8,973 nt of DNA, taken from positions 1-8,973 of the forward strand of contig JAATFK010000383.1 of assembly GCA_015655225.1 (NCBI GenBank), read 5' to 3'. Made by a program: the position numbers and the translations under genes. Under the pieces are notes generated by a model. The model worked only from the letters and a program-made list of their open reading frames with translations, was not told where the DNA came from and made no database searches. Origin of the DNA: Solirubrobacterales bacterium. GTDB lineage: Bacteria; Actinomycetota; Thermoleophilia; Solirubrobacterales; Solirubrobacteraceae. Below, in pieces: positions 6,224 through 8,973 of this stretch (positions within the stretch are counted from its first letter, which is position 1; each line of letters begins with the position of its first letter).

Positions 6224-6231
6224 CTTCGTAA

Positions 6232-6248
6232 ATTGTTTACCGTTTTCG
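6232..6248 (+). promoter_or_regulatory. Operator-like box 3 (ABC transporter)
   Basis: ATTGTTTACCGTTTTCG begins 8 bp after the -10, in the same register as the boxes at 5332 and 5217. The core G-N3-AC-N-GT-N3-C is dyad-symmetric around base 6241. It lies in an AT-rich patch of otherwise GC-rich DNA. Confidence 0.55.
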
Positions 6249-6297
6249 TTTTCACCCCAAGGGCGAGGCGAGACGGGCAAGGCTTCAGGAGAGAGAT

Positions 6298-7401
6298 GTG
6301 ACCCTTTTGCAGCGTGAGCGGTCCCGTGCGGCCGCACCACGTGCCGAGGCCGCGGCCGAGGCGGTCGTGGCGGAGTCCTCGGCGCCGAACCGAGTGCGTC
6401 AGGTGCTGGCGATCAGCGAGGCGGGCGTGATCGCGTCGCTGCTCGCGCTCGTGCTGGTCTTCTACCTGCTCCAGCCGGCGTTCCTGTCGAGCACGAACGT
6501 CCGCTCGATGCTGAGCGCGATCTCGTTCGTCGGCATCATCGCCGTCGGCCAGACGCTCCTGCTCGTCGCCGGCGAGTTCGACCTCTCGGTCGGCTCGGTC
6601 GCGGGGCTCTCGGCGATCGTCAGCGCCTGGCTGATGACGAAGGGCCACCTCCCGGTCCCGCTCGGGATCCTCGGCGGCCTCCTGACCGGCGCGGTCGTCG
6701 GCTTCGTCAACGGCGTGCTCGTCGTCGGCGTCGGGATCCCGGCCTTCATCGCGACGCTCGGGATGCTGTACGCCGCCAGAGGCTTCACCTACGTGATCAC
6801 GAACGGCTACCCGATCTACCCGCTGCCGCACGTGATCGGGTCGATCGGCAGTGCCGAGGTCGTCTTCGGGCTCGGCTGGAGCTTCGTGCTCCTCGTCGTG
6901 CTGGCCGTCGTCGGCGACGTCGTCCTGCGGCGCACCACGATCGGCCGCAACCTGTTCGCGACCGGCGGCAACGAGGAGGTCGCGCGGCTCGTCGGCATCA
7001 ACACCGCGAGATACAGAGTCGTCTGCTTCATCGTCGTCGGGATGCTGTCGTCGGTCGCCGGCATGCTCGTGCTCGCCGACGGCGCCAGCGGCGTGCCGTC
7101 GATCGGCGACGGCTGGGAGCTGACCGTGATCGCCGGCGTGGTGATCGGCGGCGTCAGCCTCTTCGGCGGCGTCGGCACGGTCGCCGCGGGCATCATCGGG
7201 ATGCTGCTCCTGCAGGTCGTGCAGAGCGGCCTCGTGGTCGTGGGCGTCAACCCCAACTGGCAGACGGTGGCGGTCGGACTGATCATGGTCCTCGCCGTCG
7301 GCGTCGACGTGGCGCGCCGTCGCGTCTCGCTCACGGGCGGGTCGCGCCGACGGCGCAGACCGGAGGCCGAGCCGCTCCCGGCGGCGGCCGAAGGCGCTTA
7401 G
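6298..7401 (+). CDS. Sugar-type ABC transporter permease (RbsC-like)
   Basis: This 367-residue membrane protein belongs to the ribose/xylose-type permease family, which forms the channel of a sugar importer. About eight to ten hydrophobic segments run from residue 42 to 345. The family stretch GEFDLSVGSVAG (92-103) is present, as is ATGGNEEVARLVGIN (221-235), the cytoplasmic loop that contacts the ATPase. An Ala/Arg/Glu-rich extension of about 35 residues precedes the first segment and an Arg-rich tail follows the last, making it somewhat longer than RbsC (about 320). The start is GTG, with AGGAG 6 bases upstream. An ATG two bases earlier reads ATG-TGA and cannot be the start of this protein. 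It is first in an operon with the binding protein and ATPase. Its cargo is unknown, most likely a monosaccharide. Confidence 0.9.
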   Translation: MTLLQRERSRAAAPRAEAAAEAVVAESSAPNRVRQVLAISEAGVIASLLALVLVFYLLQPAFLSSTNVRSMLSAISFVGIIAVGQTLLLVAGEFDLSVGSVAGLSAIVSAWLMTKGHLPVPLGILGGLLTGAVVGFVNGVLVVGVGIPAFIATLGMLYAARGFTYVITNGYPIYPLPHVIGSIGSAEVVFGLGWSFVLLVVLAVVGDVVLRRTTIGRNLFATGGNEEVARLVGINTARYRVVCFIVVGMLSSVAGMLVLADGASGVPSIGDGWELTVIAGVVIGGVSLFGGVGTVAAGIIGMLLLQVVQSGLVVVGVNPNWQTVAVGLIMVLAVGVDVARRRVSLTGGSRRRRRPEAEPLPAAAEGA

Positions 7402-7420
7402 TCCAGCCCCCAGCTGGATT
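7400..7420 (+). repeat. Intercistronic hairpin between permease and binding-protein genes
   Basis: TCCAGC (7402-7407) pairs with GCTGGA (7413-7418) around CCCCA; a G-U and an A-U pair can extend it to 7400-7420. It starts right at the permease stop, 25 bases before the next ATG. Only two T follow, so it is more likely an mRNA processing or stability element than a terminator. Confidence 0.35.
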
Positions 7421-7442
7421 CATCGTGGAGAAGAGGAGAGAG

Positions 7443-8474
7443 ATGGACGTTCAATTCACCCTGCCGCCGCACAGGCGGCGGGCGCGGGGAGTCGTGCTCG
7501 TAGCGCTGCTGGCCCTGGTCGCGCTGGTCGTGACCGCGTGTGGCTCCAGCGGCAGCAGCTCGTCGTCCGGCAGCAAGAGCGCCAGCAGCGGCTCCAGAGG
7601 CACCCTGCTGTGGGTCCAGCCGCTGCGCAACAACCCGGTCCACCGGATCATGCAGGGCGGCTTCCTGTCGGAGTGCAAGAGACTCGGCTACGGCTGCCAG
7701 ATCGTCGGCTCCGAGACGCTCGACATGCCCTCGACGGCGCCGCTCGTCGACGCGGTCCTGTCGAGAGGCGGCGTGAAGGCGATGGGCGTCTACGCCTACG
7801 ACCAGTCGACCTACCCCTTCATCACGAGATGGGGCAAGGACTACCCGATCGTCTCGTGGCACATCCCGGTGGCGCAGGGCACGGTCCAGGGACTCGACGC
7901 GACGACCGGCTGCGTGCCGACCGACTACGCCAGAAACGTGGCGCTCGCGATCGGCAGACAGATCAACGGCAGAGGGACCGTCGCGGTCACCGAGGGCTCG
8001 TTCAACACGATCGAGAACCTCGTCGCCAGAACGTTCACCGACACGATGGCGGCGAGATACCCGAACGTGAAGGTGCTGAAGCCGCAGGTCGAGGGCTTTG
8101 ACGCGCCCGCCGCGAAGGCGAGAGCGGTCTCGATCCTGCAGTCCGATCCGACGATCAACGCGGCGTTCTCGACCACCGGCGGCGGTCCCGTCACGTGGGC
8201 CGGCGCGCAGCAGGCATCGGGCCGCAGACTGACGATCGTCGGGATGGACTACGTCCAGCAGAACCTCGACCTCGTCAAGAGCGGCCAGGTGTTCGCGGTC
8301 GTCGGGCAGCCGCTCTTCCAGGAGGGCGCCAGAACCGCCGACCTGCTCGCGCAGCTCGCTCAGGGCAAGAGAGTCTCCTACGACAACCCGCTGCCCGCCG
8401 AGATCATCACGAGAGCGCTGGTCCCGAGATACGAGGCCCTGCTGAAGCAGGCCTCGGCCGCGGAAGCGAACTGA
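7443..8474 (+). CDS. Sugar-binding lipoprotein of the ABC transporter
   Basis: This 343-residue protein is the extracellular solute receptor. It has a signal peptide (RRRAR, then a hydrophobic core at 17-30) with lipobox VTAC, so C33 would be lipid-anchored to the membrane. A Ser/Gly-rich linker to about residue 51 follows, then a two-lobed periplasmic-binding-protein fold of the ribose-binding type (TLLWVQPLRNNPVHRIMQGG, and later INAAFSTTGGG and IVGMDY). The ligand is unknown. The ATG at 7443 is chosen over an in-frame GTG at 7425 because an AGGAGAGAG purine stretch precedes it and the signal peptide then begins normally. Codon use is odd: after C33, 15 of 18 arginines are AGA, while other genes here use mostly CGC or CGG. 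Hairpins flank the gene on both sides, which may favour its mRNA over the rest of the operon. Confidence 0.9.
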   Translation: MDVQFTLPPHRRRARGVVLVALLALVALVVTACGSSGSSSSSGSKSASSGSRGTLLWVQPLRNNPVHRIMQGGFLSECKRLGYGCQIVGSETLDMPSTAPLVDAVLSRGGVKAMGVYAYDQSTYPFITRWGKDYPIVSWHIPVAQGTVQGLDATTGCVPTDYARNVALAIGRQINGRGTVAVTEGSFNTIENLVARTFTDTMAARYPNVKVLKPQVEGFDAPAAKARAVSILQSDPTINAAFSTTGGGPVTWAGAQQASGRRLTIVGMDYVQQNLDLVKSGQVFAVVGQPLFQEGARTADLLAQLAQGKRVSYDNPLPAEIITRALVPRYEALLKQASAAEAN

Positions 8475-8496
8475 AGGATCCCGTCCCCCGATGGAT

Positions 8497-8528
8497 GCCG
8501 GCGGCGGCCACGCACCGCCGCCGCCGGC
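8497..8528 (+). repeat. Strong 12-bp hairpin between binding-protein and ATPase genes
   Basis: GCCGGCGGCGGC (8497-8508) pairs perfectly with GCCGCCGCCGGC (8517-8528) around CACGCACC. It lies 22 bases after the binding-protein stop and 25 before the ATPase start. No T-run follows, so it is not a classic terminator. It would shield the upstream mRNA from 3' decay or lower expression of the ATPase. Confidence 0.6.
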
Positions 8529-8553
8529 TCCCTCCCGTCTCTGACGAGCTGAC

Positions 8554-8973
8554 ATGCCCTACGTCCTCGAAACCACCAGACTCGGCAAGCGCTTCGCCGG
8601 CGTGCCGGCGCTGAGCGACGTCGACTTCCGCCTCTCGCCCGGCACGATCCACGCGCTCGTCGGCCACAACGGCGCCGGCAAGTCGACGCTCGTGAAGGTC
8701 CTCACCGGCGTCCACCCGACCGGCAGCTACGACGGCGCGATCAAGCTCGACGGCACCGAGGTCCGCTTCCACTCGCCCGCCCAGGCGCGCGCCGAGGGGA
8801 TCGCCTACGTCCCGCAGGAGATCCAGGTGGTCGAGCAGCTGACGGTCGCCGAGAACCTCTTCGTCGGGCAGACCGGACGCGACGGCACGCCGCTCGTCTC
8901 CTTCCGCGACCTCCAGCGCCGCGCGAGCGCCCTGCTCGGCCGGCTCGAGGTCCCGCTCGACCCGCGCGCCCCC
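8554..8973 (+). CDS. Sugar ABC transporter ATPase (RbsA-like), N-terminal part
   Basis: The first 140 residues of an ABC ATPase are present; the frame runs off the right edge. Walker A is GHNGAGKST at 37-45 with K43; the family more often has GENGAGKST, so His replaces Glu. The Q-loop is YVPQEI with Q88, and VVEQLTVAENLFVGQ (92-106) is typical of the RbsA/XylG family. Those ATPases are about 500 residues with two fused ATPase halves, so the C-loop, Walker B and the second half should lie beyond the window. It would power the permease and binding protein upstream. The ATG at 8554 follows the hairpin at 8497-8528; its ribosome site (GACGAGC) is weak, which together with the hairpin suggests lower output than the binding protein. 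Confidence 0.92.
   Translation, partial: MPYVLETTRLGKRFAGVPALSDVDFRLSPGTIHALVGHNGAGKSTLVKVLTGVHPTGSYDGAIKLDGTEVRFHSPAQARAEGIAYVPQEIQVVEQLTVAENLFVGQTGRDGTPLVSFRDLQRRASALLGRLEVPLDPRAP

Noticed and set aside
4519..6231. 570-codon open frame on the plus strand across the hydrolase, promoters and dehydrogenase
   Set aside because: It runs antisense to the hydrolase gene, through two promoters, and out of frame through the SDR. The sequence is Arg/Ala-rich with no domain.
8497..8528. Rho-independent terminator after the binding-protein gene
   Set aside because: The stem is strong but no T-run follows, and the ATPase of the same transporter starts 25 bases later.
7398..8555. 385-codon open frame opposite the binding-protein gene
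   Set aside because: It is antisense to a well-supported lipoprotein gene, and its composition is typical of a GC-rich shadow frame.
1..8973. Mobile elements, CRISPR arrays, tRNA or rRNA genes
   Set aside because: No transposase-like protein, terminal repeats, regularly spaced repeats or tRNA-like folds were noticed on either strand.

Overview
The window comes from a very GC-rich bacterium. GC is roughly 70% by eye, not counted. Codon thirds end almost always in G or C, and GTG starts are common. The gene families fit a soil actinobacterium, and the style (sugar-type ABC genes, small secreted Cys proteins, dense uptake clusters) suggests Thermoleophilia such as Conexibacter or Solirubrobacter. 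The lineage is inferred from style only. No tRNA, rRNA, CRISPR array or mobile element was found.

Left part (1-1600). Three genes read leftward: a membrane PAP2-type phosphatase cut by the window edge, a small secreted four-cysteine protein, and a TetR repressor. The TetR gene is divergent from a Gal80-like Gfo/Idh/MocA oxidoreductase (1594-2712). A 20-bp palindrome between them looks like the repressor's operator. The oxidoreductase converges, with a 2-bp gap, on the next leftward operon.

Middle (2715-5199). A tight leftward operon encodes a UlaG-like metallo-beta-lactamase-fold hydrolase, a GntR/FCD regulator and an aldose-1-epimerase-like protein. The stop and start codons overlap by 4 bp at both junctions.

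Right part (5375-8973). A short-chain dehydrogenase is followed by a sugar-type ABC importer in the order permease, lipoprotein binding protein, ATPase. The ATPase runs off the right edge.

The most striking pattern is regulatory. The promoters of the hydrolase operon, the dehydrogenase and the permease share one layout: a TTGAC-type -35, exactly 18 bp, a -10, exactly 8 bp, then a related 15-17 bp pseudo-palindrome. This points to one regulator for all three units. Taken together they could import a sugar, interconvert its anomers, oxidise it to a lactone and open the lactone to a sugar acid. FCD-type regulators often sense carboxylic acids, so the GntR protein is a candidate sensor. That pathway is an inference; the sugar is unknown. 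The binding-protein gene also shows an unusual bias: 15 of its 18 arginine codons after the lipid-anchor cysteine are AGA, otherwise scarce here.
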